Shown piece after piece: positions 40,963 through 51,730 of a DNA stretch of 64,000 nucleotides (the stretch's first letter is position 1; each line of letters opens with the position of its first letter). Source of the stretch: Rebecca billardiae RCC1528 (taxonomy: Eukaryota; Haptophyta); assembly GCA_965240325.2 (NCBI GenBank), contig OZ251252.1:434001-498000 (forward strand). Reading direction: 5' to 3'. Below the pieces are notes generated by a model. It saw only the letters and a program-made list of their open reading frames with translations. It was not told the origin of the DNA and made no database searches. The translations under genes and the position numbers were made by a program.

Positions 40963-43020
40963 ATGGGGAGCGGAGAGCCGCGCGCCGCGCACGCTGGGGG
41001 TACAAGGGTACTCGACGCCACCAGGACGGCGGTGTACCTTATCGCCAGCCTCACGACCTCGCCGTCGCGGCTTCGCGCCATCGGCCCCACGCTGCGCTCC
41101 CTCGGCGCTGAGCACCAGCGCCGCCCCTTTGACGAGGTACTGCTCAACCTGCCGCGCACCTTTGGGCGCACGGGCGAGGGGTACCCCGCGCAGCTGCCGG
41201 CGGCGGTGACGGCGGTCGCGAGCGTGAACCGCGTGGAGGAGGACTGGGGTCCGGCGACGAAGCTCGTGCCCACCGTGCGCTACCTGCTGCACACGCGGCT
41301 GCCCGTGATCGCGCAGAGGCTCGGCCTGCCGCCGCACGGCCGCGAGGACGAGGTGGTGTCGCGCACGCACATCGTGGTCGTGGACGACGACATCTTGTAC
41401 CCGGCGGGTATGGCGGCCTCGTTCGCCGAGACAGCGAGCCCGCTCATCTCGGAGGCCGCCTCGGGCTTCGTGCTCGTGCCGCGCACGCTGGACAACCCGC
41501 GCGGCCATGTGCAGGTGCGCGACAAGCACGGCGCGCAGCTGGACGTCGCGGAGGGGTTCGGCGGCTGGCGCATACCGCTCGCGGCGTTCGATCGCAACGT
41601 GTCGCGCTTCGAGGCGCGGATGCGTGCGCTCATCAGCGACCGCGATGCGCGCGTCTCCGACGACCTGCTTGCGTCGGAGTACCTCGCCGAGCGCTCGATG
41701 CCGCTCGCGCTGCACCGCACGGCGCGGTTCAGCAAGGCGATGCTGCAGATCAGAGAGCTGGGGCTCGCGCAGGACGCGCTGCACCGGACGAATACGTCAG
41801 GGGACGAGCACTGGGCGCGGTACTGGCGCGTGCTCGAGTCGGACCGGCTGTACGCGCTGCACATGCCCGAGCGGTGGGGCGTGCTCTGCTCCGCGCGCAT
41901 GCAGCCGCTGCCGCCGCCCGCCTGCCGCAACCTGAGCGGCACGCGCGGCTTCCACCTGCTGGGCGAGCGGCACTGCGGCACCAACGCGCTGAGCGAGCTG
42001 ATGCGCATCACCTTCGACGCGCGCGAGCCGTCGTTTCAGAAGACGTTCAAGCACATGTGGACAACGGACTCACCCGCCGCGCTCGCGGCGATGAGCGCCT
42101 CGCTGCGCCGGCTGCACGGCTCCGGGCAGCCAGTCGTGATCATGGTGCGCGAGGCGGTGCAGTGGCTCAACGCCATGCAGATCGACCCGCACCACGCGCC
42201 GTGGATGCGCTTCATGCCCATGGCCAAGTTCGGCATTGTCGGGTGGGTCTCGTCGATCACGAACAGCGCGGTCTCGCGCGCCAAGTGCGAGAAGCTCGGG
42301 CTGCTGGCGCGCGGCAGCAACGAGAGCGACATGACGGCGATCGGGCGGCTGTGGGCCGGGCAGCAGCGGCGGTGCGCGGTGCACGCGTTCGACTCCATCC
42401 TCGCGCTGCGCAGCGCCAAGCTGCGCCTGCTGCGCGACGCGTTCGACCTGGTGCCCGCGGACGAGGCCACGCAGCGCGAGCAGCTCGTGCGCACGGTGAG
42501 CCGCAGCGCAGGCGGCGGCCCCGTGCTCGTGCTGCGGTACGAGGACTTTGTGCTGCGCGCAAACGCCGTGCCGTGCATGCTCGCGCGACAGCTGCGCGTG
42601 TGCGCGCCGCGCTCGTTCGCGCGCCTCGTCTCGGAGCCGCTCCGCCCCGGTGGCACCCCGGCGACGGCGTTGGGCGGCGCCGTCCTAAAAAAGCTCGGGC
42701 GCGTGGCCGACAACCCTTGCACACACTTTCAGCGGCTGCCATCCATCACGGCGTCGCGCATCCGGGACGGGCTCGACTGGGAGCTCGAGCAGCTCTTTGG
42801 GTACGGCGACAAGCGCTCGTACGTAGCGTGCACGCCGTCCAGCAGTAGCGGTCGTCTGGTGATGACGCCGACCAAATTCGCCCGCTCGGCCGCGCCCGCA
42901 ATCGCAAAGCTCTTGCGCCGCAAGCACGACACCCCACCAAGGCTACGCCTTCTGCTGGCGGCGGCGGACGGTGCGGCGGTGCGTGAGCAGCCTGCTGTCG
43001 TGCTTGGCAATGCCGCCTAA
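40963..43020 (+). CDS. Glycosyltransferase-sulfotransferase fusion, copy A
   Basis: 685 residues from ATG 40963, no intron. The N-terminal half is a GT-A-type glycosyltransferase: VYLIASLTTSPSRLR opens the fold, EDWGPATKLVPT follows, THIVVVDDDILYP supplies the DxD-like metal/sugar-nucleotide site (about 141-143), and RVSDDLLASEYL fits the later conserved acidic motif. The C-terminal half has sulfotransferase-like features: GFHLLGERHCGTNALSE (about 330-346) as phosphosulfate loop, VVIMVREAVQWLNAM (391-405) as 3'-phosphate motif, then VLVLRYEDFVLRANAV. One polypeptide could therefore both add a sugar and sulfate it. No signal peptide is obvious, so localisation is open. The first ~20 residues differ from copies B-D because the duplication breakpoint lies at about 41029. 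The C-terminal tail is shared only with copy B. Confidence 0.78.
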   Translation: MGSGEPRAAHAGGTRVLDATRTAVYLIASLTTSPSRLRAIGPTLRSLGAEHQRRPFDEVLLNLPRTFGRTGEGYPAQLPAAVTAVASVNRVEEDWGPATKLVPTVRYLLHTRLPVIAQRLGLPPHGREDEVVSRTHIVVVDDDILYPAGMAASFAETASPLISEAASGFVLVPRTLDNPRGHVQVRDKHGAQLDVAEGFGGWRIPLAAFDRNVSRFEARMRALISDRDARVSDDLLASEYLAERSMPLALHRTARFSKAMLQIRELGLAQDALHRTNTSGDEHWARYWRVLESDRLYALHMPERWGVLCSARMQPLPPPACRNLSGTRGFHLLGERHCGTNALSELMRITFDAREPSFQKTFKHMWTTDSPAALAAMSASLRRLHGSGQPVVIMVREAVQWLNAMQIDPHHAPWMRFMPMAKFGIVGWVSSITNSAVSRAKCEKLGLLARGSNESDMTAIGRLWAGQQRRCAVHAFDSILALRSAKLRLLRDAFDLVPADEATQREQLVRTVSRSAGGGPVLVLRYEDFVLRANAVPCMLARQLRVCAPRSFARLVSEPLRPGGTPATALGGAVLKKLGRVADNPCTHFQRLPSITASRIRDGLDWELEQLFGYGDKRSYVACTPSSSSGRLVMTPTKFARSAAPAIAKLLRRKHDTPPRLRLLLAAADGAAVREQPAVVLGNAA

Positions 43021-44639
43021 CTACACGGTGGAACTGATGGCTGACGACGCACTCGTGCGCCTCGGCCGGGCAGCACTTCGCCGCGGTACTTCTGATGCCA
43101 TGCCACTCGGCGCGGGCTCCCGGGCCTGACTGAGTGACTGGGTCAGTGGGTGGGCCAAGTCACTAAGCCTGGCCCGCCTGGGCGTCCGAGAGATGGCTCA
43201 TTGAGAGCTGTCAGTCGGCCGCCCGGCGGACGCGTCATATGCGGCTCAGCGCCGCCACTGCTGCTTCGATTAGTACGTTACGTATAAATGTCGTATACGT
43301 ACACTCACGACAACTTCCGAGTGAGTCAGTGACCGAGGCAGGAGGCTGACGTCTGACGACGAGCACGGCCACGGAGCAGCGGTAACCTACCGCGCGTCCC
43401 GCTGTCACAGGACTCACTGGCAGGGGGGGCATGACCGAGCAGCCCACTGAATTGTGATTAATTTTCGTCGACGACCATGCGATTTAGGTGTCTGACGAGC
43501 GTGGCGCTCGCGGAGGCACCCACAAATATGTCCTGGAACCCAGCCCAGCCACGGGTCAGAAGCACCCAAAACTGACTCCGCGTGCCGTCGCGCGGTCGCC
43601 CGTGCGCGCACGCCTGACGCCTGAGCTGCGCCACTGTGCCACATACAGATGATTCAGCCAAACGTCAACGACTTGTTATGGCGGCTAAATGACGGTATGT
43701 CGTCGGACTTACTTATTCATAACCGTTGCAACCCGCGCCCCAACAAAATTACGATCGATGGAATTGCTGAATTTTAGTAGGCACGATGACAAGTGCGCGT
43801 AGAGGTCGGTGAAAAACTACTCCAAGACCGAGCATGTTACCCACTCACTCCACTGCTAATTAGAGACGACATGTACCCGATTACCTACCCGTGTATTATA
43901 CAATGCGGGTGGGGTTTAAATATATATTCAGGGTGGTGTCAATATGGGGGTACCTTGTTCACTATTCGTGCGCTGCAAGTCATCCGAATAGTCCGCGCCG
44001 CCGCGCGGAGACGGCGCGGGCTCATGCCACTCAAACCCGACTAACCGTCCCGCAGCAGGGCCAGGCCCGGACCGACGGACCTGATGCGGGCTGGCGGGCT
44101 GCGTGCCGAATAAGCACACCGTACCAAGCCCACCTCTGAGTCAGTGAGCATGCCACCATCCCCATAGTCGTGAGAGAGTCCTCGTGAGGGGGTCCATCGA
44201 AGCTGATGGACCCCCTACGGAAGTCGGACGACATAAATAATGCGCGAATATCTGCGCTATAACATCAGCGTCAGCTAGCTGCTAGGCCAGCAATATATCG
44301 GGCCCAATTCTGACTATTAATGGCGACTGTCAGGCGGCCTGAACGGGACGAAATGTGGGTAACAGTATATCCGCCAACTTCCGTCCAAATTTCGGACCCA
44401 GGAGCCCGTCCACGCCCGGGTTCCGTTTCAATTGTTTGCGGCGAGCACGTCCGTGACACCATGTCACGGGCGTCTGACGGAGCTACAGGGCTCACGCGCA
44501 TGCCGCCGAGTGCACGCTTGGGCTTGTCGTGGTGCTCGTGGCAGCACGCGCGCGCGCGTGGGCGCTCAACACGACCTGAGAGTGCGCCGAGCGCGTCCGA
44601 TGAGTACAACGCATGCTTGTGGGTCTCGTCGGCCTGCCC
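43021..44639. other. Spacer of duplication unit A
   Basis: No recognised gene. Contains a less GC-rich part (43660-43970), the direct TGAGTGAC/CAGTGAGTC-type short repeats at 43125-43330 and the hairpin at 44187-44216. The same features recur in unit B. Confidence 0.5.
44187..44216. repeat. Perfect 12-bp stem hairpin, 6-base loop
   Basis: AGGGGGTCCATC is followed by GAAGCT and then GATGGACCCCCT. A terminator role is not established in a eukaryote; it may be a remnant of a small element. Confidence 0.6.
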
Positions 44640-45199
44640 CCGCTAGGCGGTTGGCGGTGTTGAGCCCGCCCGCATCGATGTCGTGCCCTTCGTCGTGGGA
44701 CGACGCAAGCGAGCGCAGCCCCTCGGGAGCCTCAGCCATGCGGCTGCACTTGGCACAGCGCGCGAGGCGTGCGGCGGCGCCTTCGAGATATGCTGTACGA
44801 AGCTTGCCCACATCCCGAATGACCTCTCGCTCGTGCTTGATGGTGGTGTTCGCCTGCTTGATCCCCTTGTCGTTGTCGTTGATGGCTCCGGCACTTCTCG
44901 GCCTCGGTCATCAACTCAGATGCCTTGCGCAGGTCGTTGTCCATGTCGCGCGCGTCTGTGAGGTCTCCTCCGGTGCGCATACTCCTCACGCGCACCGCCT
45001 CGCGCGCGAGATCGCGGCATATCACGCCCAGGTCCTCCTGCGGCGTGTCCTTGCGCGTGCGCCGGGCGGCGGCGCCATGCTGTTCGGACGGTTCGGCGGG
45101 CGGCATCCACTGATTCAGTGATTCCCCGACGACAACCTTAGACTTGCAATCTGCATGCGCCCGCCGATTCAGGATGGCGGGAGGCGGTGCTACCTCCAA
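44567..45199 (-). pseudogene. Frameshifted coiled-coil gene remnant in duplication unit A
   Basis: From 45199 the minus strand reads a coding-like frame including QWMPPAEPSEQHGAAARRTR and LTDARDMDNDLRKASELMTE. At about 44890 the sensible reading jumps frame to AINDNDKGIKQANTTIKHER and then VIRDVGKLRTAYLEGAAARL, with a Cys pair CAKC, ending near 44567. The frame change is present in both duplicates, so it predates the duplication or reflects unusual splicing. The family is not recognised. Confidence 0.35.
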
Positions 45200-47216
45200 G
45201 GCGCCCTTCGACAGGAGGGCGGCGGCGGTTTACCTCGTCGCCAGCCTCACGACCTCGCCGTCGCGGCTTCGTACCATCGGCCCCACGCTGCGCTCCCTCG
45301 GCGCTGAGCACCAGCGCCGCCCCTTTGACGAGGTACTGCTCAACCTGCCGCGCACCTTTGGGCGCACGGGCGAGGGGTACCCCGCGCAGCTGCCGGCGGC
45401 GGTGACGGCGGTCGCGAGCGTGAACCGCGTGGAGGAGGACTGGGGTCCGGCGACGAAGCTCGTGCCCACCGTGCGCTACCTGCTGCACACGCGGCTGCCC
45501 GTGATCGCGCAGAGGCTCGGCCTGCCGCCGCACGGCCGCGAGGACGAGGTGGTGTCGCGCACGCACATCGTGGTCGTGGACGACGACATCTTGTACCCGG
45601 CGGGTATGGCGGCCTCGTTCGCCGAGACAGCGAGCCCGCTCATCTCGGAGGCCGCCTCGGGCTTCGTGCTCGTGCCGCGCTCGCTGGGCAACCCGCGCGG
45701 CCACGTGCAGGTGCGCGACAAGCACGGCGCGCAGCTGGACGTCGCGGAGGGGTTCGGCGGCTGGCGCATACCGCTCGCGGCGTTCGATCGCAACGTGTCG
45801 CGCTTCGAGGCGCGGATGCGTGCGCTCATCAGCGACCGCGATGCGCGCGTCTCCGACGACCTGCTTGCGTCGGAGTACCTCGCCGAGCGCTCGATGCCGC
45901 TCGCGCTGCACCGCACGGCGCGGTTCAGCAAGGCGATGCTGCAGATCAGAGAGCTGGGGCTCGCGCAGGACGCGCTGCACCGGACGAATACGTCAGGGGA
46001 CGAGCACTGGGCGCGGTACTGGCGCGTGCTCGAGTCGGACCGGCTGTACGCGCTGCACATGCCCGAGCGGTGGGGCGTGCTCTGCTCCGCGCGCATGCAG
46101 CCGCTGCCGCCGCCCGCCTGCCGCAACCTGAGCGGCACGCGCGGCTTCCACCTGCTGGGCGAGCGGCACTGCGGCACCAACGCGCTGAGCGAGCTGATGC
46201 GCATCACCTTCGACGCGCGCGAGCCGTCGTTTCAGAAGACGTTCAAGCACATGTGGACAACGGACTCACCCGCCGCGCTCGCGGCGATGAGCGCCTCGCT
46301 GCGCCGGCTGCACGGCTCCGGGCAGCCAGTCGTGATCATGGTGCGCGAGGCGGTGCAGTGGCTCAACGCCATGCAGATCGACCCGCACCACGCGCCGTGG
46401 ATGCGCTTCATGCCCATGGCCAAGTTCGGCATTGTCGGGTGGGTCTCGTCGATCACGAACAGCGCGGTCTCGCGCGCCAAGTGCGAGAAGCTCGGGCTGC
46501 TGGCGCGCGGCAGCAACGAGAGCGACATGACGGCGATCGGGCGGCTGTGGGCCGGGCAGCAGCGGCGGTGCGCGGTGCACGCGTTCGACTCCATCCTCGC
46601 GCTGCGCAGCGCCAAGCTGCGCCTGCTGCGCGACGCGTTCGACCTGGTGCCCGCGGACGAGGCCACGCAGCGCGAGCAGCTCGTGCGCACGGTGAGCCGC
46701 AGCGCAGGCGGCGGCCCCGTGCTCGTGCTGCGGTACGAGGACTTTGTGCTGCGCGCAAACGCCGTGCCGTGCATGCTCGCGCGACAGCTGCGCGTGTGCG
46801 CGCCGCGCTCGTTCGCGCGCCTCGTCTCGGAGCCGCTCCGCCCCGGTGGCACCCCGGCGACGGCGTTGGGCGGCGCCGTCCTAAAAAAGCTCGGGCGCGT
46901 GGCCGACAACCCTTGCACACACTTTCAGCGGCTGCCATCCATCACGGCGTCGCGCATCCGGGACGGGCTCGACTGGGAGCTCGAGCAGCTCTTTGGGTAC
47001 GGCGACAAGCGCTCGTACGTAGCGTGCACGCCGTCCAGCAGTAGCGGTCGTCTGGTGATGACGCCGACCAAATTCGCCCGCTCGGCCGCGCCCGCAATCG
47101 CAAAGCTCTTGCGCCGCAAGCACGACACCCCACCAAGGCTACGCCTTCTGCTGGCGGCGGCGGACGGTGCGGCGGTGCGTGAGCAGCCTGCTGTCGTGCT
47201 TGGCAATGCCGCCTAA
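45174..47216 (+). CDS. Glycosyltransferase-sulfotransferase fusion, copy B
   Basis: 680 residues from ATG 45174 (MAGGGATSKAPFDRRAAAVY). Downstream of the first ~25 residues it is almost residue-for-residue identical to copy A; visible differences include RAIG/RTIG and TLDNP/SLGNP. All GT and ST motifs are intact, so it is probably functional. The upstream 45-residue leader is shared with copy C rather than A, which places the unit A/B junction just inside the gene. The tail (PSSSSGRLVMTPTKFARSAA) matches copy A. Confidence 0.78.
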   Translation: MAGGGATSKAPFDRRAAAVYLVASLTTSPSRLRTIGPTLRSLGAEHQRRPFDEVLLNLPRTFGRTGEGYPAQLPAAVTAVASVNRVEEDWGPATKLVPTVRYLLHTRLPVIAQRLGLPPHGREDEVVSRTHIVVVDDDILYPAGMAASFAETASPLISEAASGFVLVPRSLGNPRGHVQVRDKHGAQLDVAEGFGGWRIPLAAFDRNVSRFEARMRALISDRDARVSDDLLASEYLAERSMPLALHRTARFSKAMLQIRELGLAQDALHRTNTSGDEHWARYWRVLESDRLYALHMPERWGVLCSARMQPLPPPACRNLSGTRGFHLLGERHCGTNALSELMRITFDAREPSFQKTFKHMWTTDSPAALAAMSASLRRLHGSGQPVVIMVREAVQWLNAMQIDPHHAPWMRFMPMAKFGIVGWVSSITNSAVSRAKCEKLGLLARGSNESDMTAIGRLWAGQQRRCAVHAFDSILALRSAKLRLLRDAFDLVPADEATQREQLVRTVSRSAGGGPVLVLRYEDFVLRANAVPCMLARQLRVCAPRSFARLVSEPLRPGGTPATALGGAVLKKLGRVADNPCTHFQRLPSITASRIRDGLDWELEQLFGYGDKRSYVACTPSSSSGRLVMTPTKFARSAAPAIAKLLRRKHDTPPRLRLLLAAADGAAVREQPAVVLGNAA

Positions 47217-48829
47217 CTACACGGTGGAACTGATGGCTGACGACGCACTCGTGCGCCTCGGCCGGGCAGCACTTCGCCGCGGTACTTCTGATGCCATGCC
47301 ACTCGGCGCGGGCTCCCGGGCCTGACTGAGTGACTGGGTCAGTGGGTGGGCCAAGTCACTAAGCCTGGCCCGCCTGGGCGTCCGAGAGATGGCTCATTGA
47401 GAGCTGTCAGTCGGCCGCCCGGCGGACGCGTCATATGGCTCAGCGCCGCCACTGCTGCTTCGATTAGTACGTTACGTATAAATGTCGTATACGTACACTC
47501 ACGACAACTTCCGAGTGAGTCAGTGACCGAGGCAGGAGGCTGACGTCTGACGACGAGCACGGCCACGGAGCAGCGGTAACCTACCGCGCGTCCCGCTGTC
47601 ACAGGACTCACTGACAGGGGGGGCATGACCGAGCAGCCCACTGAATTGTGATTAATTTTCGTCGACGACCATGCGATTTAGGTGTCTGACGAGCGTGGCG
47701 CTCGCGGAGGCACCCACAAATATGTCCTGGAACCCAGCCCAGCCACGGGTCAGAAGCACCCAAAACTGACTCCGCGTGCCGTCGCGCGGTCGCCCGTGCG
47801 CGCACGCCTGACGCCTGAGCTGCGCCACTGTGCCACATACAGATGATTCAGCCAAACGTCAACGACTTGTTATGGCGGCTAAATGACGGTATGTCGTCGG
47901 ACTTACTTATTCATAACCGTTGCAACCCGCGCCCCAACAAAATTACGATCGATGGAATTGCTGAATTTTAGTAGGCACGATGACAAGTGCGCGTAGAGGT
48001 CGGTGAAAAACTACTCCAAGACCGAGCATGTTACCCACTCACTCCACTGCTAATTAGAGACGACATGTACCCGATTACCTACCCGTGTATTATACAATGC
48101 GGGTGGGGTTTAAATATATATTCAGGGTGGTGTCAATATGGGGGTACCTTGTTCACTATTCGTGCGCTGCAAGTCATCCGAATAGTCCGCGCCGCCGCGC
48201 GGAGACGGCGCGGGCTCATGCCACTCAAACCCGACTAACCGTCCCGCAGCAGGGCCAGGCCCGGACCGACGGACCTGATGCGGGCTGGCGGGCTGCGTGC
48301 CGAATAAGCACACCGTACCAAGCCCACCTCTGAGTCAGTGAGCATGCCACCATCCCCATAGTCGTGAGAGAGTCCTCGTGAGGGGGTCCATCGAAGCTGA
48401 TGGACCCCCTACGGAAGTCGGACGACATAAATAATGCGCGAATATCTGCGCTATAACATCAGCGTCAGCTAGCTGCTAGGCCAGCAATATATCGGGCCCA
48501 ATTCTGACTATTAATGGCGACTGTCAGGCGGCCCGGGACGAAATGTGGGTAACAGTATATCCGCCAACTTCCGTCCAAATTTCGGACCCAGGAGCCCGTC
48601 CACGCCCGGGTTCCGTTTCAATTGTTTGCGGCGAGCACGTCCGTGACACCATGTCACGGGCGTCTGACGGAGCTACAGGGCTCACGCGCATGCCGCCGAG
48701 TGCACGCTTGGGCTTGTCGTGGTGCTCGTGGCAGCACGCGCGCGCGCGTGGGCGCTCAACACGACCTGAGAGTGCGCCGAGCGCGTCCGATGAGTACAAC
48801 GCATGCTTGTGGGTCTCGTCGGCCTGCCC
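47217..48829. other. Spacer of duplication unit B
   Basis: Near-identical to 43021-44639. Differences include loss of GC after TCATATG (near 47434) and a 4-base deletion near 48534. Confidence 0.5.
48381..48410. repeat. Perfect 12-bp stem hairpin, second copy
   Basis: Identical to the hairpin in unit A, displaced with the duplication. Confidence 0.6.
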
Positions 48830-49389
48830 CCGCTAGGCGGTTGGCGGTGTTGAGCCCGCCCGCATCGATGTCGTGCCCTTCGTCGTGGGACGACGCAAGC
48901 GAGCGCAGCCCCTCGGGAGCCTCAGCCATGCGGCTGCACTTGGCACAGCGCGCGAGGCGTGCGGCGGCGCCTTCGAGATATGCTGTACGAAGCTTGCCCA
49001 CATCCCGAATGACCTCTCGCTCGTGCTTGATGGTGGTGTTCGCCTGCTTGATCCCCTTGTCGTTGTCGTTGATGGCTCCGGCACTTCTCGGCCTCGGTCA
49101 TCAACTCAGATGCCTTGCGCAGGTCGTTGTCCATGTCGCGCGCGTCTGTGAGGTCTCCTCCGGTGCGCATACTCCTCACGCGCACCGCCTCGCGCGCGAG
49201 ATCGCGGCATATCACGCCCAGGTCCTCCTGCGGCGTGTCCTTGCGCGTGCGCCGGGCGGCGGCGCCATGCTGTTCGGACGGTTCGGCGGGCGGCATCCAC
49301 TGATTCAGTGATTCCCCGACGACAACCTTAGACTTGCAATCTGCATGCGCCCGCCGATTCAGGATGGCGGGAGGCGGTGCTACCTCCAA
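48757..49389 (-). pseudogene. Frameshifted coiled-coil gene remnant in duplication unit B
   Basis: Same sequence and same frame change as the unit A remnant, here at about 49080. Because both copies agree, a sequencing error is an unlikely cause. Confidence 0.35.
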
Positions 49390-51337
49390 GGCGCCCTTCG
49401 ACAGGAGGGCGGCGGCGGTTTACCTCGTCGCCAGCCTCACGACCTCGCCGTCGCGGCTTCGTACCATCGGCCCCACGCTGCGCTCCCTCGGCGCTGAGCA
49501 CCAGCGCCGCCCCTTTGACGAGGTACTGCTCAACCTGCCGCGCACCTTTGGGCGCACGGGCGAGGGGTACCCCGCGCAGCTGCCGGCGGCGGTGACGGCG
49601 GTCGCGAGCGTGAACCGCGTGGAGGAGGACTGGGGTCCGGCGACGAAGCTCGTGCCCACCGTGCGCTACCTGCTGCACACGCGGCTGCCCGTGATCGCGC
49701 AGAGGCTCGGCCTGCCGCCGCACGGCCGCGAGGACGAGGTGGTGTCGCGCACGCACATCGTGGTCGTGGACGACGACATCTTGTACCCGGCGGGGATGGC
49801 GGCCTCGTTCGCCGAGACGGCGAGCCCGCTCATCTCGGAGGCCGTCTCGGGCTTCGTGCTCGTGCCGCGCACGCTGGGCAACCCGCGCGGCCATGTGCAG
49901 GTGCGCGACAAGCACGGCGCGCAGCTGGACGTCGCGGAGGGGTTCGGCGGCTGGCGCATACCGCTCGCGGCGTTCGATCGCAACGTGTCGCGCTTCGAGG
50001 CGCGGATGCGTGCGCTCATCAGCGACTTCGATGCGCGCGTCTCCGACGATCTGCTTGCGTCGGAGTACCTCGCCGAGCGCTCGATGCCGCTCGCGCTGCA
50101 CCGCACGGCGCGGTTCAGCAAGGCGATGCTGCAGATCAGAGAGCTGGGGCTCGCGCAGGACGCGCTGCACCGGACGAATACGTCAGGGGACGAGCACTGG
50201 GCGCGGTACTGGCGCGTGCTCGAGTCGGACCGGCTGTACGCGCTGCACATGCCCGAGCGGTGGGACGTGCTCTGCTCCGCGCGCATGCAGCCGCTGCCGC
50301 CGCCCGCCTGCCGCAACCTGAGCGGCACGCGCGGCTTCCACCTGCTGGGCGAGCGGCACTGCGGCACCAACGCGCTGAGCGAGCTGATGCGCATCACCTT
50401 CGACGCGCGCGGGCCGTCGTACCGGGAGACGTTCAAGCACATGTGGACAACGGACTCACCCGCTGCGCTCGCGGCGATGAGCGCCTCGCTGCGCCGGCTG
50501 CACGGCTCCGGGCAGCCAGTGGTGATCATGGTGCGCGAGGCGGTGCAGTGGCTCAACGCCATGCAGATCGACCCGCACCACGCGCCGTGGATGCGCTTCA
50601 TGCCCATGGCCAAGTTCGTCAGCGTCGAGTGGGTCTCGTCGATCGAGAACAGCGCGGTCTCGCGCGCCAAGTGCGAGGAGCTCGGGCTGCTGCCGCGCGG
50701 CAGCAACGAGAGCGACATGACGGCGATCGGGCGGCTGTGGGCCGGGCAGCAGCGGCGGTGCGCGGTGCACGCGTTCGACTCCATCCTCGCGCTGCGCAGC
50801 GCCAAGCTGCGCCTGCTGCGCGACGCGTTCGACCTGGTGCCCGCGGACGAGGCCACGCAGCGCGAGCAGCTCGTGCGCACGGTGAGCCGCAGCGCAGGCG
50901 GCGGCCCCGTGCTCGTGCTGCGGTACGAGGACTTTGTGCTGCGCGCAAACGCCGTGCCGTGCATGCTCGCGCGACAGCTGCGCGTGTGCGCGCCGCGCTC
51001 GTTCGCGCGCCTCGTCTCGGAGCCGCTCCGCCCCGGTGGCACCCCGGCGACGGCGTTGGGCGGCGCCGTCCTCAAGCACGGGCGCATCAGCAGCGTCGCC
51101 GACAACCCTTGCATGCACTTCAAGCTGCTGCCAGCCATCGCGGCGTCGCGCATCCGGGACGGGCTCGACTGGGAGCTCGAGCAGCTCTTTGGGTACGGCG
51201 ACAAGCGCTCGTATGTGGAGTGCACCACTCAGCTGGTGAACAAATTCGCCCGCTCGGCAGCGCCCGCACTCGCAAAGCTCTTCTCGCGCAAGTACGGCAT
51301 CACCGAGGCTGCAGCTCTTGGCCAGACCGGCCGATGA
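49364..51337 (+). CDS. Glycosyltransferase-sulfotransferase fusion, copy C
   Basis: 657 residues from ATG 49364. The GT half matches copies A and B closely, with changes such as SDRD to SDFD. In the ST half several positions differ (EPSFQKT to GPSYRET, FGIVGW to FVSVEW, SITN to SIEN, CEKLGLLA to CEELGLLP), and after residue ~565 the tail is distinct and shorter (KHGRISSVADNPCMHF ... AALGQTGR). The FVSVEW form agrees with the inverted copy D (FLSVEW), so copy C probably keeps the older sequence and A/B derive from a later amplification. All catalytic motifs remain. Confidence 0.78.
   Translation: MAGGGATSKAPFDRRAAAVYLVASLTTSPSRLRTIGPTLRSLGAEHQRRPFDEVLLNLPRTFGRTGEGYPAQLPAAVTAVASVNRVEEDWGPATKLVPTVRYLLHTRLPVIAQRLGLPPHGREDEVVSRTHIVVVDDDILYPAGMAASFAETASPLISEAVSGFVLVPRTLGNPRGHVQVRDKHGAQLDVAEGFGGWRIPLAAFDRNVSRFEARMRALISDFDARVSDDLLASEYLAERSMPLALHRTARFSKAMLQIRELGLAQDALHRTNTSGDEHWARYWRVLESDRLYALHMPERWDVLCSARMQPLPPPACRNLSGTRGFHLLGERHCGTNALSELMRITFDARGPSYRETFKHMWTTDSPAALAAMSASLRRLHGSGQPVVIMVREAVQWLNAMQIDPHHAPWMRFMPMAKFVSVEWVSSIENSAVSRAKCEELGLLPRGSNESDMTAIGRLWAGQQRRCAVHAFDSILALRSAKLRLLRDAFDLVPADEATQREQLVRTVSRSAGGGPVLVLRYEDFVLRANAVPCMLARQLRVCAPRSFARLVSEPLRPGGTPATALGGAVLKHGRISSVADNPCMHFKLLPAIAASRIRDGLDWELEQLFGYGDKRSYVECTTQLVNKFARSAAPALAKLFSRKYGITEAAALGQTGR
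49415..51230 (+). repeat. Partial segmental duplication unit C
   Basis: Third, truncated copy of the unit: near-identical to A and B up to about 51074, then related but diverged to about 51230, and unrelated after that. No spacer copy follows. Confidence 0.8.
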
Positions 51338-51680
51338 TGGAGCCTGCGGTGAGCATATAACTACGCGCTGCTGACCCCATGCAGCGTAGTGCTGGCTGAC
51401 GACACGAGGACGATCTGTCGATCGCGGCGGCGGATGATCGTCATCGGGCGCGCACCGGGTAGTCGCGGTCCCGCGCCCGACTAGCGCGCAGCAGATTTGA
51501 CGACGACTATATAATGATGACGCGACTACGACTGACGCTGGCCGTTTGAACAGCCGCGAGGCTACTCAATGAGTCAACTACTGAACTAGGCACTAGCGCG
51601 CGGATATGAATGAATAATATGATCGCGACTGACGATGATGAGCGACGACTCACCGGACGAGCAGCGGCCAGCGCGCGCCG

Positions 51681-51730
<50 letters not shown>

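Larger units (their letters stand above)
41029..45224 (+). repeat. Segmental duplication unit A (4196 bp)
   Basis: This unit contains most of GT-ST copy A and its 3' spacer. It is nearly identical to 45225-49414; in the spacers I see only two small indels (2 bp and 4 bp) and rare substitutions, which account for the 6-bp length difference. Confidence 0.9.
45225..49414 (+). repeat. Segmental duplication unit B (4190 bp)
   Basis: Second copy of the unit, directly following unit A, with the same internal order: GT-ST gene body, spacer, frameshifted remnant and the 5' leader of the next gene. Confidence 0.9.

Noticed and set aside
44187-44216. Hairpin as a rho-independent terminator
   Set aside because: There is no U-tract and the genome is eukaryotic.
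41029-49414. Possible misassembly of the tandem units
   Set aside because: Units A and B differ by indels and substitutions and unit C differs further, so the copies are probably real, although long reads are needed to be certain.
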